Below, piece by piece: positions 38,708 through 50,132 of a stretch of DNA of 64,000 bases. The DNA is taken from positions 1 to 64,000 of the forward strand of contig NZ_SJON01000019.1 of assembly GCF_004331385.1 (NCBI RefSeq), in the 5' to 3' direction. Below the pieces are notes generated by a model that made no database searches, was not told the origin of the DNA, and saw nothing but the letters and a program-made list of their open reading frames with translations. Numbering within the stretch: position 1 is the first letter of the stretch; every line of letters starts with the position of its first letter. Origin of the DNA: Enterobacter quasihormaechei (GTDB taxonomy: Bacteria; Pseudomonadota; Gammaproteobacteria; Enterobacterales; Enterobacteriaceae). Both the position numbers and the translations under genes were made by a program.

Positions 38708-40540
38708 ATGAACAAAAGGACGTTATTGAGTGTACTCATTGCGGGAGCCTGCGTGGCGCCATTGATGGCCCAGGCTGCAAATCTGAAGGAAACCAGCAGT
38801 GAGCCGTACACCATGAAAGCCAGCGATCTGGCGAAGAAAGAAAAAGAATTAACCGATTTCCCGCTCATGACGTCGGTTAAGGAGACCATCAGGACGCTGG
38901 ATAACGCGCAGGTTGAAATGATTGAGCCAGGCCGCGCGGCGAACCCGGAAAACGTTAAGCGCGTCGAAGGGATTGTGAAAGCCAGCGACTGGGAATATCT
39001 CTTCCCGCTGCGCGCTCAGGCCTATACCTACAGCAACTTCCTGAAGGCCGTGGGTAAATTCCCGGCGCTGTGTAAGACCTACGACGACGGTCGTGACAGC
39101 GACGCCATCTGCCGTAAAGAGCTGGCCACCATGTTTGCCCACTTTGCCCAGGAAACCGGCGGCCACGAAAGCTGGCGTCCGGAAGCCGAATGGCGTCAGG
39201 CGCTGGTTCACGTGCGCGAAATGGGCTGGAGCGAAGGGCAGAAGGGCGGCTATAACGGCGAGTGTAACCCGGACGTCTGGCAGGGTCAGACCTGGCCGTG
39301 CGGTAAAGATAAAGACGGCGACTTCCTGAGCTACTTCGGTCGCGGCGCGAAGCAGCTGTCCTACAACTACAACTACGGTCCGTTCTCCGAAGCGATGTAT
39401 GGCGACGTGCGTACCCTGCTCGACAAGCCTGAGCTGGTGGCGGACACCTGGCTGAACCTGGCGAGCGCGATCTTCTTCTTCGCCTACCCGCAGCCGCCAA
39501 AACCAAGCATGTTGCAGGTTATCGACGGAACGTGGCAGCCGAACGATCACGATAAAGCCAACGGCCTGGTGCCGGGCTTCGGCGTCACCACCCAGATCAT
39601 TAACGGCGGCGTTGAGTGCGGCGGTCCAACCGAGATTGCCCAGTCTCAGAACCGTATTAAGTACTACAAAGAGTTCGCCAACTACCTGAAAGTACCGGTT
39701 CCGGCAAACGAAGTGCTGGGCTGCGCCAACATGAAGCAGTTCGACGAGTACGGTGCGGGCGCCCTGAAGATTTACTGGGAGCAGGACTGGGGATGGAGCC
39801 CGGATACGCCAAATGGTTCGACCTACGCGTGCCAGCTGGTGGGCTACCAGACGCCGTTCAGTGCGTTTAAAGACGGTGACTACACCAAGTGCGTGCAGAA
39901 GAACTACAAGGTGAATATCGTGAACGATGACGGCTCTGCCGACACGCCGGTGACCCCGGCGCCAACGCCAACGCCAGCACCGACGCCAGCCGAGGATGAA
40001 ACGCCGGCCCCTGCGCCAGCGCCTGTTCCGGATGAAACGCCGGCAGAGCCTGTCGTGGTGAACCACGCGCCGGTTGCGCAGATTGCGGGCCCAATCGGTG
40101 CCGTTGAAGCGGGCGCGCAGGTTTCGCTGAGCGCTGAAGGCTCTACCGACGCAGACGGCAACACGCTGACCTATACCTGGCGTGCTCAGGACGGTCAGAC
40201 CGTGGCTGGCGAAGACAAAGCGGTAGTGACCTTCACTGCACCGGAGTCTGCAACGGCGCAGCAGTATGAAGTGAGCCTGACCGTCAGCGACGGCGAGCTG
40301 AGCAGCACCACGACTTACCTGCTGAACGTGAAGGCGAAAGCGTCTACGCCATCCGAAGAAGACACGTCGTACCCGGCGTGGAGCGCGAACAGCAAGTACA
40401 ACGCGGGTGATATCGTGAACAACCACGGTAAGCTGTTCCAGTGCAAACCGTTCCCGTACAGCGGCTGGTGTAACAGTGCCCCGTCGTACTATGAACCGGG
40501 CGCAGGCCTGGCATGGGCTGATGCCTGGACGGCGCTGTAA
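38708..40540 (+). CDS. Secreted multidomain GH19 chitinase
   Basis: 610 residues. Signal peptide to about A23, GH19 catalytic domain (about 85-400) with the catalytic Glu in [13 protein letters not shown] (E149) and a second Glu nine residues on (E158), and [17 protein letters not shown] Pro/Thr/Ala/Glu-rich linker (405-450), one PKD domain (about 451-545), and a C-terminal CBM5/12 (555-610, [16 protein letters not shown]) follow. GH19 acts by inversion and complements the retaining GH18 enzyme upstream. Shared PKD and CBM modules with ChiA suggest they are cosecreted by T2SS. Confidence 0.94.
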   Translation: MNKRTLLSVLIAGACVAPLMAQAANLKETSSEPYTMKASDLAKKEKELTDFPLMTSVKETIRTLDNAQVEMIEPGRAANPENVKRVEGIVKASDWEYLFPLRAQAYTYSNFLKAVGKFPALCKTYDDGRDSDAICRKELATMFAHFAQETGGHESWRPEAEWRQALVHVREMGWSEGQKGGYNGECNPDVWQGQTWPCGKDKDGDFLSYFGRGAKQLSYNYNYGPFSEAMYGDVRTLLDKPELVADTWLNLASAIFFFAYPQPPKPSMLQVIDGTWQPNDHDKANGLVPGFGVTTQIINGGVECGGPTEIAQSQNRIKYYKEFANYLKVPVPANEVLGCANMKQFDEYGAGALKIYWEQDWGWSPDTPNGSTYACQLVGYQTPFSAFKDGDYTKCVQKNYKVNIVNDDGSADTPVTPAPTPTPAPTPAEDETPAPAPAPVPDETPAEPVVVNHAPVAQIAGPIGAVEAGAQVSLSAEGSTDADGNTLTYTWRAQDGQTVAGEDKAVVTFTAPESATAQQYEVSLTVSDGELSSTTTYLLNVKAKASTPSEEDTSYPAWSANSKYNAGDIVNNHGKLFQCKPFPYSGWCNSAPSYYEPGAGLAWADAWTAL

Positions 40541-40544
40541 AAGC

Positions 40545-40573
40545 AAACGGCAACCCTCGGGTTGCCGTTTTTG
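40545..40573 (+). terminator. Intrinsic terminator after the GH19 chitinase gene
   Basis: Stem AAACGGCAACC/GGTTGCCGTTT with a short CTCG loop followed by T residues. The A-rich left arm lets it work for ybjS transcripts in the other direction too. Confidence 0.88.
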
Positions 40574-40580
40574 TATTTGC

Positions 40581-40676
40581 TCTATCCCCTCACCCTAACC
40601 CTCTCCCCAAAGGGGCGAGGGGACAGTACGGTGCAGTTGTAGGCCCGGTAAGGCGAAGCCGCCACCGGGCAAAAAG
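40581..40676. repeat. Two intergenic repeats: CCCTCACCCTAACCC-type element and a REP unit
   Basis: Positions 40586-40622 hold CCCCTCACCCTAACCCTCTC followed by CCCAAAGGGGCGAGGGGA, a dispersed proteobacterial intergenic palindrome. Positions 40637-40676 hold a REP-like unit (TTGTAGGCCCGGTAAGGCGA...CCACCGGGC). They mark the junction between the T2SS/chitinase island and the ybjS backbone. Confidence 0.75.
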
Positions 40677-40677
40677 G

Positions 40678-41691
40678 CTAGCGATGAAGCTTCCCGTGAT
40701 CCCGTAACCACGCCGCCGTACGCACAATCCCTTCATCCAGCGATACAATCGGCTTGTACCCCAGCTCGTTCTCCGCGCGTGAGATGTCCAGCGTAAAATC
40801 AAAGTTGAGCTTCGACACGCCGTAATGGGTCAGCGCAGGCTCCTTCGCCGATTTACTGCCAAAGCGCTCCATGCTGCGGGCGATCATGTCCAGCATCGGG
40901 TAAGGCACGGAACGAATGCGGCAGTCGATTTTCAGCTCGTCAATCAGCCTTTGCACAATGCTGCGCAGGGTGCAGGGTTCGCCGTTGGTGATGTTATACG
41001 CGCGGCCCGACACCAGCGTATCGCAGTCCGGCTGGCTCGCCAGCCACATGGCGTGAACGGCGTTCTCGTAATAGGTCATGTCCACCAGTGCATCGCCGCC
41101 GCGCGGTAACAGCACGCTGCCGTAGTGGTGCATCATCTGGGCCAGCCGCGGGATGAATACTTTGTCGTGCGGCCCGAACAGGCTCTGCGGGCGCAGCACG
41201 GTAAAACGGGTATGCGGGTTTGACTGGGCCAGCAGGTCGATCACCTCTTCGCCAGCCGCTTTGCTGCGGGCAAACTCACAGGCGAAGCGCGCCGGGCGGA
41301 AATCTTCCTGAATATCGCGGTGGTGGTGGTAGTCAAAATAGAGCGACGGGGAGGAGATATGAATAAAGTTACGCACGCCCCAGGCGACGGCCCATTCGCC
41401 CAGACGGCGCGTGGCGCGCACGTTCGCGAGATCGAAGGCTTCCTGGGTCCCCCACGGGGAGGTAAAACTGGAGCAGTGCCACAGCGTATCGATACCGGCG
41501 AGCATCACCTTAGCCTGAGAGGAGACCAGCTCCGTCAGGTCGGCATGGACAAATTCAGCGCCCATTTTTTGCAGGAGCTTGCCCATCGCCTCGTTGCGAC
41601 CGGTGGCCCTGACGCTGATGCCTTTGTTGCGCAGAAATTCGACCGCATTTCGGCCTAAGCCGCTGGTCGCCCCGGTAACCAGTACCTTCAT
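40678..41691 (-). CDS. ybjS: YbjS, NAD(P)-binding extended SDR-like protein
   Basis: 337 residues from the ATG at 41691, the E. coli YbjS length; a longer frame to 41754 is not conserved. Rossmann motif [12 protein letters not shown] near the N-terminus, and [13 protein letters not shown] supplying the SDR Tyr region. Substrate unknown. It follows ybjT in the poxB-ltaE-ybjT-ybjS run. Confidence 0.92.
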   Translation of the reverse strand: MKVLVTGATSGLGRNAVEFLRNKGISVRATGRNEAMGKLLQKMGAEFVHADLTELVSSQAKVMLAGIDTLWHCSSFTSPWGTQEAFDLANVRATRRLGEWAVAWGVRNFIHISSPSLYFDYHHHRDIQEDFRPARFACEFARSKAAGEEVIDLLAQSNPHTRFTVLRPQSLFGPHDKVFIPRLAQMMHHYGSVLLPRGGDALVDMTYYENAVHAMWLASQPDCDTLVSGRAYNITNGEPCTLRSIVQRLIDELKIDCRIRSVPYPMLDMIARSMERFGSKSAKEPALTHYGVSKLNFDFTLDISRAENELGYKPIVSLDEGIVRTAAWLRDHGKLHR

Positions 41692-41783
41692 AACAATCCA
41701 CTGTGTTGAAAAGAATTTCGTGCGCATTCTTTCGTGAATTACGATGTGTTGCAATGGGAAAGGTGAAAGAAAAAGGGTTTTAT

Positions 41784-43220
41784 TTACTTACCTTCCCGCT
41801 TTTCTTCTGCCAGTTGCGCAATCCGTTTCGCCATTCCACGGAAGATAAACAGGTGTGCCGGGATCATCAGCAGCCAGTAGAACAGGCCCGGCATGCCGTG
41901 CGGGTGCCACCACGCCCGAACGTCCAGTTCACGGTGGTCGCCGTGGTCCTTAAGGGTGAAGCAGAGCCGCCCCAGCCCCGGCGCCTTCATGCCAAACAGC
42001 AGTGCCAGCTGTTTTTCTGGCTCAACGATGATCACCTTCCAGCTGTCGACCGTATCGCCCACGTTCAGATACGGGGCGGCAGGGCGGCCTTTTGCCAGCC
42101 GGTGACCCACCAGCAGATCCAGCGCGCCGCGCGTCTGCCAGAGGATATTGCCGAAGAAAAAGCGCTCTTTGCCGCCAATATGGTTCACCACGTCCCACAG
42201 CGCGCTAAGGCTGGCCGAGGTTTTTACCGTACAGCCCGCCTGTTTCGGGTAATAGCCGTACTCGGGCCGCCAGCGGGCAAAGGCCTGCGCGTCGTAGCCC
42301 CAGTCGCTGGAGTTCACCAGCTTCTCTTCTTCTTTCAGCGTATTGCGCACCGCGTCGTCAAAGCGGATCAGTTCCTGCGGGATCAAGGCCCGCAGCGCGC
42401 GATCGTCCGCCAGCAGATCGTGCTTCAGTCCCTGGATCAGCGCCTTCGCGGTTGTCGGAGGAACAGAGGTAATGACGTTTAAAAACCACACCGAGATCCA
42501 GCGGGTCGGGAAGGGGATGGGCACCAGCCAGCGTTTGCGACCGCTCACCCGCATAAAATGTTCGAACTGCTCCTGATAGCTCAGTACCTCCGGGCCTGCC
42601 GCCTCCAGCACGCGGTGTTGCTCCGCCGGGTGATCCAGCAAAGCTACCAGATAGTGGAGCAAATTCTCCAGCGCAATGGGCGTGGTGCGCGAGCGTACCC
42701 AGCGCGGCGGCGTCAGCACCGGCAGGTTATAGACCATATCGCGCATTACCTCGAACGCGGCGGAACCCGCGCCGACGATGATCCCGGCCCGCAGCTCGGT
42801 AACGGGAATATTCGCGCCGCGCAGCGTGTCCGCCGTCAGCTGGCGGGCGCGCAGGTGATCGGACTGCTCGTTCTCAGGGGCCTGGAGCGAGCTTAAAAAA
42901 ATCACCTGCTTCACCGGCGTTTGCAGCAGCGCGTCGCGGACGTTCATCGCCACCTGACGCTCGTGGGCGATAAAATCCCCGCCTTCGCCCATGCTGTGCA
43001 CCAGGTAGTAAAGCGTGTCCACCCCTTCCAGCAGCGCGGGAAGCGCCTTCGGCCAGCTAAGGTCAAGAGGGTGACAGGTTACGCCAGGCAAATGGCGATT
43101 TTGCAGGCGCTCAGTGTTGCGTGCCGCTGCCAGCACCTGATGCCCCTGCTGGCTTAACGCAGTGGTCAGATGCTGACCGATATACCCGCTGGCACCGAGA
43201 ACCAGAATACGTTGCGGCAC
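41784..43220 (-). CDS. ybjT: YbjT, NAD(P)-binding domain plus DUF2867 protein
   Basis: 478 residues. Rossmann start [18 protein letters not shown], NmrA-like first half, and a C-terminal DUF2867 half ending with a hydrophobic stretch ([18 protein letters not shown]). E. coli YbjT has similar length and position. Function is unknown. Ten bases separate it from ltaE. Confidence 0.92.
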   Translation of the reverse strand: MPQRILVLGASGYIGQHLTTALSQQGHQVLAAARNTERLQNRHLPGVTCHPLDLSWPKALPALLEGVDTLYYLVHSMGEGGDFIAHERQVAMNVRDALLQTPVKQVIFLSSLQAPENEQSDHLRARQLTADTLRGANIPVTELRAGIIVGAGSAAFEVMRDMVYNLPVLTPPRWVRSRTTPIALENLLHYLVALLDHPAEQHRVLEAAGPEVLSYQEQFEHFMRVSGRKRWLVPIPFPTRWISVWFLNVITSVPPTTAKALIQGLKHDLLADDRALRALIPQELIRFDDAVRNTLKEEEKLVNSSDWGYDAQAFARWRPEYGYYPKQAGCTVKTSASLSALWDVVNHIGGKERFFFGNILWQTRGALDLLVGHRLAKGRPAAPYLNVGDTVDSWKVIIVEPEKQLALLFGMKAPGLGRLCFTLKDHGDHRELDVRAWWHPHGMPGLFYWLLMIPAHLFIFRGMAKRIAQLAEEKREGK

Positions 43221-43230
43221 GGTATGCTCC

Positions 43231-44229
43231 TTAACGCTGTAAAAACGCCTGCCAGTGTTTCACCACGTCTGTTAACTGTTCGCGGTTAACGTCCAGATGC
43301 ATCACCAGACGCACAACCGGGGAGGCGTTGATCAGCACGCCGCGCGCTTTCATAAATTCGCCCAGCGCAGCGTGTTCATCGCCGACGCGGACAAACAGCA
43401 TGTTGGTGTCGTGACGCATTACGTCAGCGCCGATCTCCCGCAGCTGTGCCGCCATCCACGCAGCATTGTCGTGATCGTCCTTGAGGCGCGCCACGTTATT
43501 TTTCAGCGCGTACAGTCCGGCAGCCGCCAGGATCCCCGCCTGACGCATCCCGCCGCCGGTCATTTTGCGCCAGCGGTTGGCGCGCTTGATGTAGTCAGTG
43601 CTGCCGACCAGCAGCGAACCCACCGGTGTACCCAGCCCTTTTGAGAGGCAGATGGTGAAGGAGTCGCAATATTGGGTGATGTCCTTCAGCTCGCAGCCAT
43701 ACTCCACCACGGCGTTAAAGATGCGCGCGCCGTCCACGTGCAGGCCGAGGTTGCGCTCGCGAGTGAATTCCCACGCTGCTTTCAGGTATTCTCGCGGCAG
43801 GACCTTGCCGTTGTGGGTATTTTCCAGACTGAGCAGCTTAGTGCGGGCGAAGTGAATATCGTCGGCTTTGATTTTCGCCGCGACCTTATCCAGCGGCAGC
43901 GAGCCGTCCGGCGCGGCATCGATCGGCTGCGGCTGGATGCTGCCAAGCACCGCCGCGCCGCCGGCTTCGTACAGGTAGTTATGCGCGCCCTGGCCGACAA
44001 TATACTCTTCTCCGCGCTCGCAGTGGCTGAGCAGCGCCACCAGGTTAGCCTGGGTGCCGGTGGGCAGGAACAGGGCGGCCTCTTTGCCGCCAAGTTCGGC
44101 GGCATAGCGTTGCAGTTCGTTGACCGTCGGGTCATCGCCGTAGACGTCGTCCCCGACCGGGGCGGCCATCATCTCTTCGAGCATGGCGCGACCCGGGCGG
44201 GTAACGGTATCACTACGTAAATCAATCAT
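43231..44229 (-). CDS. ltaE: Low-specificity L-threonine aldolase
   Basis: 332 residues. PLP Lys is K197 in [12 protein letters not shown], with HVDGARI (D166, R169) contacting the cofactor. It cleaves L-threonine and L-allo-threonine to glycine and acetaldehyde. It lies 38 bases after poxB, as in the E. coli poxB-ltaE-ybjT operon. Confidence 0.96.
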   Translation of the reverse strand: MIDLRSDTVTRPGRAMLEEMMAAPVGDDVYGDDPTVNELQRYAAELGGKEAALFLPTGTQANLVALLSHCERGEEYIVGQGAHNYLYEAGGAAVLGSIQPQPIDAAPDGSLPLDKVAAKIKADDIHFARTKLLSLENTHNGKVLPREYLKAAWEFTRERNLGLHVDGARIFNAVVEYGCELKDITQYCDSFTICLSKGLGTPVGSLLVGSTDYIKRANRWRKMTGGGMRQAGILAAAGLYALKNNVARLKDDHDNAAWMAAQLREIGADVMRHDTNMLFVRVGDEHAALGEFMKARGVLINASPVVRLVMHLDVNREQLTDVVKHWQAFLQR

Positions 44230-44267
44230 TTCACATCCCTTTACTTTAAGAGGTCATGTGAAATGTT

Positions 44268-45986
44268 TTACCTGAGCCAGTTGGTTTTTGCCAGTTCGAT
44301 CACCTCGTCACCGCGCCCGCTGATGATAGCGCGCAGCATGTAGAGGCTGAAACCTTTGGCCTGTTCCAGCTTGATTTGCGGCGGGATCGCCAGCTCTTCT
44401 TTGGCCACCACCACATCCACCAGCACCGGGCCGTCGATGGAGAAGGCGCGTTGCAGGGCATCGTCCACCTCAGAGGCTTTCTCCACCCGAATGCCGGTGA
44501 TGCCGCAGGCTTCGGCAATGCGGGCGAAATTGGTGTCGTGTAGCTCGGTACCGTCCGTGAGGTAGCCTCCGGCCTTCATCTCCATCGCCACGAAGCCCAG
44601 CACGCTGTTGTTAAAGACCACGATTTTCAGCGGAAGCTTCATCTGCGCCACCGACAGGAAATCCCCCATCAGCATGCTGAAGCCGCCGTCGCCGCACATC
44701 GCTACCACCTGACGTTCAGGTGCCGTCGCTTTTGCGCCCAGCGCCTGCGGCATGGCGTTCGCCATCGAGCCGTGGTTGAACGAGCCAAGCAGGCGACGCT
44801 TACCGTTCATCTTCAGGTAGCGTGCGGCCCAGACGGTGGGCGTACCCACGTCGCAGGTGAAAATGGCATCGTCGTCGGCGAAGTGACTGATCTGCTGCGC
44901 CAGATACTGCGGGTGAATGGCTTTCTCGCTCGGTTTGGCGAGGTCGTCCAGCCCCTTGCGCGCATCGCGGTAATCGCTCAGGGCTTTATCGAGGAATTTG
45001 CGGTCCGTTTTCTCTTCCAGCAGTGGCAGCAGGGCGGCGAGGGTGGATTTAATATCGCCGATAAGCGCCATATCCACCTTGCTGTGCGCGCCGATACTGC
45101 CAGGGTTGATGTCGATCTGAATAATTTTGGCGTCCGTCGGGTAGAACGCGCGGTACGGGAACTGGGTGCCGAGCAGGATCAGCATGTCGGCGTTCATCAT
45201 GGTATGGAAGCCGCTGGAAAAACCGATCAGCCCGGTCATGCCGACGTCGTACGGGTTATCGTACTCAACGTGCTCTTTCCCGCGCAGGGCGTGGACGATT
45301 GGCGCCTTCAGCTTAGCGGCAAATTCCACCAGCTCATTATGCGCACCGGCACAGCCGCTGCCGCACATCAGGGCGATATTGCTGGAGTATCGCAGCAGCT
45401 GCGCCAGCTTTTTCAGCTCTTCTTCAGCGGGGGTGACGGTCGGCTGCGGCGCCGAGCACCAGTGGGTGGTGGCGGTTTCAGGTGCGGCCTTCAGCGCCAC
45501 GTCGCCCGGCAGGACGACCACAGAAACCCCACGATTCAGGACCGCCTTACGCATGGCTATCGCCAGCACCTGCGGGATCTGCTCCGGCGAGGAGACCAGC
45601 TCGCAGTAGTGACTGCATTCACGGAACAGCTCCTGGGGATGCGTCTCCTGAAAATAGCCGCTGCCGATTTCGGATGATGGAATGTGTGCGGCAATCGCCA
45701 GCACCGGCACATGGTTGCGGTGACAGTCGAAAAGACCGTTGATAAGGTGAAGGTTTCCTGGCCCGCAGGAGCCGGCACAGACGGCGAGTTCGCCCGTGAG
45801 CTGCGCTTCGGCTCCCGCGGCAAAGGCGGCGACCTCTTCATGGCGGGTGGGCATCCATTCTATGGTCTTCATCTTGTTAAGGCTGTCGCTGAGTCCGTTC
45901 AGCGAATCGCCGGTGACGCCCCAGATACGCTTTACGCCAGCCTGCTCAAGGGTTTTCGCTATGTATGCAGCCACGGTTTGTTTCAT
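44268..45986 (-). CDS. poxB: Pyruvate dehydrogenase (ubiquinone), pyruvate oxidase PoxB
   Basis: 572 residues, exactly the E. coli length. TPP-binding motif [18 protein letters not shown]...NN, FAD region, and a C-terminal lipid-binding helix ([10 protein letters not shown] end). It oxidises pyruvate to acetate and CO2, feeding electrons to ubiquinone at the membrane, mainly in stationary phase (RpoS-dependent in E. coli). Confidence 0.97.
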   Translation of the reverse strand: MKQTVAAYIAKTLEQAGVKRIWGVTGDSLNGLSDSLNKMKTIEWMPTRHEEVAAFAAGAEAQLTGELAVCAGSCGPGNLHLINGLFDCHRNHVPVLAIAAHIPSSEIGSGYFQETHPQELFRECSHYCELVSSPEQIPQVLAIAMRKAVLNRGVSVVVLPGDVALKAAPETATTHWCSAPQPTVTPAEEELKKLAQLLRYSSNIALMCGSGCAGAHNELVEFAAKLKAPIVHALRGKEHVEYDNPYDVGMTGLIGFSSGFHTMMNADMLILLGTQFPYRAFYPTDAKIIQIDINPGSIGAHSKVDMALIGDIKSTLAALLPLLEEKTDRKFLDKALSDYRDARKGLDDLAKPSEKAIHPQYLAQQISHFADDDAIFTCDVGTPTVWAARYLKMNGKRRLLGSFNHGSMANAMPQALGAKATAPERQVVAMCGDGGFSMLMGDFLSVAQMKLPLKIVVFNNSVLGFVAMEMKAGGYLTDGTELHDTNFARIAEACGITGIRVEKASEVDDALQRAFSIDGPVLVDVVVAKEELAIPPQIKLEQAKGFSLYMLRAIISGRGDEVIELAKTNWLR

Positions 45987-46150
45987 GGTTGTCCTTCTCC
46001 TTTATGTGATATCGCTTACAAGCTTAGAAGAAAGTGACTGTATTGCCTGTGCAACAACCTGCATTTAACGATGGCTTTCACTGCAATGGAATGCGTGTGG
46101 CGAACCCGGCAAACTCTTGTTACGACTTGCCTTACAGGCGGCAGGCACAA

Positions 46151-46278
46151 CGCAGGCCGGGTAAACGCACTGCCACCCGGCAAAAAGCCCGGTGGCGCTG
46201 ACGCTTACCGGGCCTACAAGGCTTGCAGAGACAAATGTGCGGGACCGGCTAAAAGCCCGGTGGCGCTAACGGTTACCG
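46151..46278. repeat. Cluster of REP/BIME units between poxB and hcr
   Basis: Three units in alternating direction: CGCAGGCCGGGTAAACGCAC...CCACCCGGC (46151-46180), AAAAGCCCGGTGGCGCTGAC...GGGCCTAC (46183-46217), and AAAAGCCCGGTGGCGCTAAC (46251-46270) running into the hcr stop. The remaining bases from 45987 (about 160) show no gene and must contain the poxB promoter. Confidence 0.85.
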
Positions 46279-46279
46279 T

Positions 46280-47248
46280 TTATGCGAGCACCAAATCCCC
46301 CTGCGGATGACACGAGCATGCCAGCACGTAACCTTCTGCAATTTCCGCGTCGGTCAGCGTCATGGTGCTGGTGACGGTGTACTCACCGGAAACCACTTTA
46401 GTCTTGCAGCATCCGCACACCCCAGCGCGGCAGGCTGCCGCTACCGGCACGTTGTTGCTTTCCAGCGCTTCAAGAAGCGTGGTGCCCACGCGGCCAAAGA
46501 AGGTCTGCGCCGGTTGCAGCTTCGTGAACTTCATCCCGCTGGTTGCCGCTTCCGCCACGGGCGTGAAGAACTGCTCTTTGAAGAAGCGGGTCACGCCCAG
46601 CGCTTTCACTTCTTTCTCCACACTCTCCATGTACGGCGCCGGGCCGCAGGTCATCACGGTACGGTTCGCAATGTCCGGCACGCTTTGCAGCAATTCGCGG
46701 CTCAGGCGGCCCGCGATAAACCCGTGCGTAGCATTGTTCTCCGCGACCAGCGTCACCGGATAGTTGCGCCATTCTTCGGCAAAAATCACATCTTCCGGGG
46801 AGCGCACGCTGAAGATCGCCTGCACGTCGGCCTGCGGACGGTATTTCGCCAGCCAGCGACGCATCGACATAATCGGCGTCACGCCACAGCCCGCCGCCAG
46901 CAGCAGGAATTTATCTTCCGTCTTATCGTCACAGGTGAACTCGCCCTGTGCGTCAGACAGCCAGATATAATCTCCGCGCTTCACGTCACGGGTCAGCCAC
47001 TGGGAGCCTGCGCCGTCATCAATGCGGCGGACGGTGAGCGTAATGTATTCGCTCACGCCCGGCGTTGAGGAGATCGTGTAAGCGCGCAGGGTGTCCGCCG
47101 AATTGCGGACGCTGACCAGCGCATACTGACCCGCGCGGTACGGATAGTAGTCATGGCACAGCAGCGACAGCGTCCACACATCCGGCGTCTCCTGATGTAT
47201 GTGATGTACCTGCATCCGCCACGGACATTGTGAGGTTGGCATGGTCAT
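46280..47248 (-). CDS. hcr: NADH oxidoreductase Hcr for the hybrid cluster protein
   Basis: 322 residues: FAD-binding ferredoxin-reductase domain (RAYTISSTPG), NAD domain (LLLAAGCGVTPIMSM) and a C-terminal [2Fe-2S] domain with CRAGVCGCCKTKV. It passes electrons from NADH to Hcp, the nitric oxide reductase. Ten bases after hcp. Confidence 0.96.
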   Translation of the reverse strand: MTMPTSQCPWRMQVHHIHQETPDVWTLSLLCHDYYPYRAGQYALVSVRNSADTLRAYTISSTPGVSEYITLTVRRIDDGAGSQWLTRDVKRGDYIWLSDAQGEFTCDDKTEDKFLLLAAGCGVTPIMSMRRWLAKYRPQADVQAIFSVRSPEDVIFAEEWRNYPVTLVAENNATHGFIAGRLSRELLQSVPDIANRTVMTCGPAPYMESVEKEVKALGVTRFFKEQFFTPVAEAATSGMKFTKLQPAQTFFGRVGTTLLEALESNNVPVAAACRAGVCGCCKTKVVSGEYTVTSTMTLTDAEIAEGYVLACSCHPQGDLVLA

Positions 47249-47258
47249 GAATTACTCC

Positions 47259-48911
47259 TTACGCGCTCAGCAGCTGTTTCATATCATCTTCAACATTGGT
47301 CACGGAACGCAGACCAAATTTCTCGTTCAGGATGGCCAGCAGGTCCGGCGTCAGGAAGCCTGGCGCGGTCGGCCCGGTGACGATGTTGGTCACGCCGAGA
47401 GAAAGCAGGGTCAGCAGGATGACGATCGCTTTCTGCTCGAACCAGGAGAGCACCAGCGACAGCGGCAGATCGTTCACGCCGCAGCCGAGTTTTTCCGCCA
47501 GCGTGACCGCCAGAATGATGGCCGAGTAAGCATCGTTACACTGGCCGGCATCCACCAGGCGCGGCAGACCTTCGATGTTGCCGAAGTCCAGCTTGTTGAA
47601 GCGGTACTTACCGCAGGCCAGGGTCAGGATCAGGCAGTCATCCGGCACGCGGGTGGCGAAATCGGTGAAGTAGTTACGTTCGCCGCGCGCGCCGTCACAG
47701 CCGCCGATCAGGAAAATGTGGCGCAGTTTTTCACGGCTGACGAGGTCAATCAGAGAATCTGCCGCCCCCAGCAGCGTTTCGCGGCCAAAGCCGACGGTGA
47801 TCAGATGTTCGATTTCACTGTACGGGAAGCCCGCCATCTGTTGCGCCTGGGCGATAACCGGACCGAAATCATCGCCTTCAAGGTGGCTCACGCCCGGCCA
47901 GCCGACGATGCTGCGGGTCCAGATGCGGTCATCATACGCGCCCACGGTAGGGTCGATGATGCAGTTAGAGGTCATCACAATAGGACCAGGGAAGCGGGCG
48001 AACTCCACCTGCTGGTTCTGCCAGCCGCTGCCGTAGTTACCCACCAGATGACTGAACTTGCGCAGTTCCGGGTAGCCGTGGGCGGGCAGCATTTCGCCGT
48101 GGGTATAGACGTTAACCCCGGTGCCTACGGTCTGCTTCAGCAGGTTGTAGAGATCTTTCAGGTCGTGGCCGGAGATCAGGATGCATTTGCCTTCGGTCGC
48201 TTTGACGTTGACCTGCGTCGGGGTTGGGTGGCCGTAGGTGCTGGTTTCACCGGCATCCAGAATGCTCATGACCTTGAAGTTCATCTGGCCGATTTCCATT
48301 GCGCATTCGAGCAGGGCGTTCATGTCGGAAGGCCAGGTGCCGAGCCACGCCATGATTTTGTGGTACTGGGCGTAGATATCGTTGTCGTACTGACCGAGCA
48401 CGTGCGCGTGTTCCATATAGGCCGCTGCACCTTTCAGGCCGTACAGGCACAGCAGACGCAGGCCGAGGATGTTCTCGCCAATCGCCGCTTTGTCCTTATT
48501 GGGGGTAAATTCTGCGGCCTGGCGCTGTAGCTCGCCCAGGTCGTCGCTCACCAGCTGAAGCTCCGCCATTGGGTTGTCCACGCGGGCACTGGCATCGGCA
48601 TTCAGGCACTGCACTTTCAGAGCTTCACGCAGGGCAATCGCTTCGCGGGCATAGCCCACAATACGTGGAGAATCGAAGTTAACGTTGGTCAGCGTGGAGA
48701 AAAATGCGCGCGGCGCAAAGCTGTCGACATAGTGATCGACAATGCCATATTCACGGGCCTTGAAGGCCCAGGCGGACAAGCCTTGTAGCGCTGCAATCAG
48801 CAGATCCTGAAGATCGGACGTTTCTGCGGTTTTACCGCACATACCCTGCGCGTAAGAGCAGCCGTTGCCTGCCGGGGTACGGATGGTTTGTTCACATTGC
48901 ACACAAAACAT
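47259..48911 (-). CDS. hcp: Hybrid cluster protein (hydroxylamine/nitric oxide reductase)
   Basis: 550 residues from the ATG at 48911, the E. coli length; an ATG two codons upstream (48917) is an alternative. Cluster cysteines C3, C6, C18 and C25 (FCVQCEQ...[13 protein letters not shown]). GQCNDAYSA and GGCDGARGE supply hybrid-cluster ligands. It reduces NO to N2O under anaerobic nitrosative stress. Distinct from the T6SS Hcp genes at both window ends. Confidence 0.97.
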   Translation of the reverse strand: MFCVQCEQTIRTPAGNGCSYAQGMCGKTAETSDLQDLLIAALQGLSAWAFKAREYGIVDHYVDSFAPRAFFSTLTNVNFDSPRIVGYAREAIALREALKVQCLNADASARVDNPMAELQLVSDDLGELQRQAAEFTPNKDKAAIGENILGLRLLCLYGLKGAAAYMEHAHVLGQYDNDIYAQYHKIMAWLGTWPSDMNALLECAMEIGQMNFKVMSILDAGETSTYGHPTPTQVNVKATEGKCILISGHDLKDLYNLLKQTVGTGVNVYTHGEMLPAHGYPELRKFSHLVGNYGSGWQNQQVEFARFPGPIVMTSNCIIDPTVGAYDDRIWTRSIVGWPGVSHLEGDDFGPVIAQAQQMAGFPYSEIEHLITVGFGRETLLGAADSLIDLVSREKLRHIFLIGGCDGARGERNYFTDFATRVPDDCLILTLACGKYRFNKLDFGNIEGLPRLVDAGQCNDAYSAIILAVTLAEKLGCGVNDLPLSLVLSWFEQKAIVILLTLLSLGVTNIVTGPTAPGFLTPDLLAILNEKFGLRSVTNVEDDMKQLLSA

Positions 48912-48925
48912 AATCACACCTGTTA

Positions 48926-48948
48926 AAGTTATATTTGAGATACATGTT
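48926..48948 (-). promoter_or_regulatory. Candidate NsrR operator upstream of hcp
   Basis: AAGTTATATTTGAGATACAT at 48926 onward forms an imperfect inverted repeat matching 17 of 23 positions of the E. coli ytfE-type NsrR site as I remember it. In E. coli hcp-hcr is NsrR-repressed and FNR-activated; no clean FNR box was found. Confidence 0.5.
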
Positions 48949-49055
48949 TAAGGTTATGCCTGTGCCACAGCAGAGAAAAGTGCTTTCTTGTACTAAGTGA
49001 AGGGTTATTGATTTAGCGCAATTTTGACGGCAGGGTCACTACCGCCAAAGCAGTA

Positions 49056-49955
49056 TCAGGCTGAGAAAAACGCCATCAGAATGGGCACCAGCAGGCTCAG
49101 AATAAAGCCGTGTACGATGGCGGCAGGGACCATCTCCAGCCCCCCCGAGCGCTGTAGCACCGGCAGGGTAAAGTCCATCGAGGTGGCGCCACACAGGCCC
49201 AGCGCGGTAGAGCGGCTGCGGCGTACCAGACCGGGGATCAGCATGATGGCTATCAGCTCGCGCGCCAGATCGTTAAAGAAGGCGGCGCTGCCAATCACCG
49301 GGCCAAACGATTCGGTCAGCAAAATACCGGAGAGAGAATACCAGCCAAACCCGGATGCCATTGCCAGGCTGGTTTTCAGCGGCAGGTCGAGAATAAAGGC
49401 GTTAATCACGCCCCCGGCCATTGAGCTGACCACAACGATAACGGCAACAATCATTCCCCGGCGGTTAAGGACAATCTGTTTCAGCGTCATGCCGTTATTG
49501 CGCAGCTGAATACCGATCAGGAATAGCAGGAAAATCAGCGTATATTCGCTGGCTTCCGTTGCGTGCTGTAAAAATGCCCATCCGGTCAGCCCCAGTAAAA
49601 AACCAAGCACCACAACGCCGCACAGCTTTAATGATTCCAGCGCCATCGCAATTCGGGAGGGAAGCTTTTCCTGATGGTGGTGATTTTTCCAGGGAATAGT
49701 GCGTTCCAGCCACAGTAGCGCGGCAATATTGCACAGCAAAATAACCACGACCGTGACCGCAGAATAATGCAGGATGGAAAGTAAATTTGTCGCCAGATTA
49801 TCCAGGAAGGCCAGGCTGATCCCCATAAAGAAAAGAATGACGTAAACAATCCAGCTGAGAAAACGATTAATGAGCTTTAAGGCCGATTCATGACGCAGCG
49901 GAATAAGGTAGCCCACAATCAGGGGCAGAAGAATGATGAGGAGTCCTGAGAACAT
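49056..49955 (-). CDS. lysO: Lysine exporter LysO
   Basis: 299 residues, the E. coli YbjE/LysO length, with about eight hydrophobic segments and the family phrases LRNNGMTLKQIVLNRRGM, SGFGWYSLSGIL and GLCGATSMDFTLPVLQ. It exports L-lysine (and thialysine) and is controlled by ArgP and ArgR in E. coli. Confidence 0.95.
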   Translation of the reverse strand: MFSGLLIILLPLIVGYLIPLRHESALKLINRFLSWIVYVILFFMGISLAFLDNLATNLLSILHYSAVTVVVILLCNIAALLWLERTIPWKNHHHQEKLPSRIAMALESLKLCGVVVLGFLLGLTGWAFLQHATEASEYTLIFLLFLIGIQLRNNGMTLKQIVLNRRGMIVAVIVVVSSMAGGVINAFILDLPLKTSLAMASGFGWYSLSGILLTESFGPVIGSAAFFNDLARELIAIMLIPGLVRRSRSTALGLCGATSMDFTLPVLQRSGGLEMVPAAIVHGFILSLLVPILMAFFSA

Positions 49956-50035
49956 GAACAGCCGGTCCTTTTGAGTTTTCGTTAAGCGCCAGAGACACTA
50001 CCCAATAAAGGCTGTACAGTAAAGCGGCAAAAGAA

Positions 50036-50115
50036 AGCCGGGTGGCGGCTGCGCCTTACCCGGCCTACAAAGTGCACACTCACGTAGGTCGGGTAAGCGT
50101 TAGCGCCACCCGACA
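50036..50115. repeat. REP/BIME pair between lysO and aqpZ
   Basis: AAGCCGGGTGGCGGCTGCGC...CCCGGCCTAC (50036-50069) faces the inverted copy CGTAGGTCGGGTAAGCGTTA...CCACCCGACA (50083-50115). It sits downstream of aqpZ and upstream of lysO. Confidence 0.85.
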
Positions 50116-50132
50116 TTACAGGCCGCACTTAA

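Noticed and set aside
38849-40546. 565-residue ORF antisense to the GH19 chitinase gene
   Set aside because: Long antisense frames are common opposite GC-rich genes; it is rich in Arg/Val/His and has no start signals, while the sense strand has clear catalytic and binding domains.
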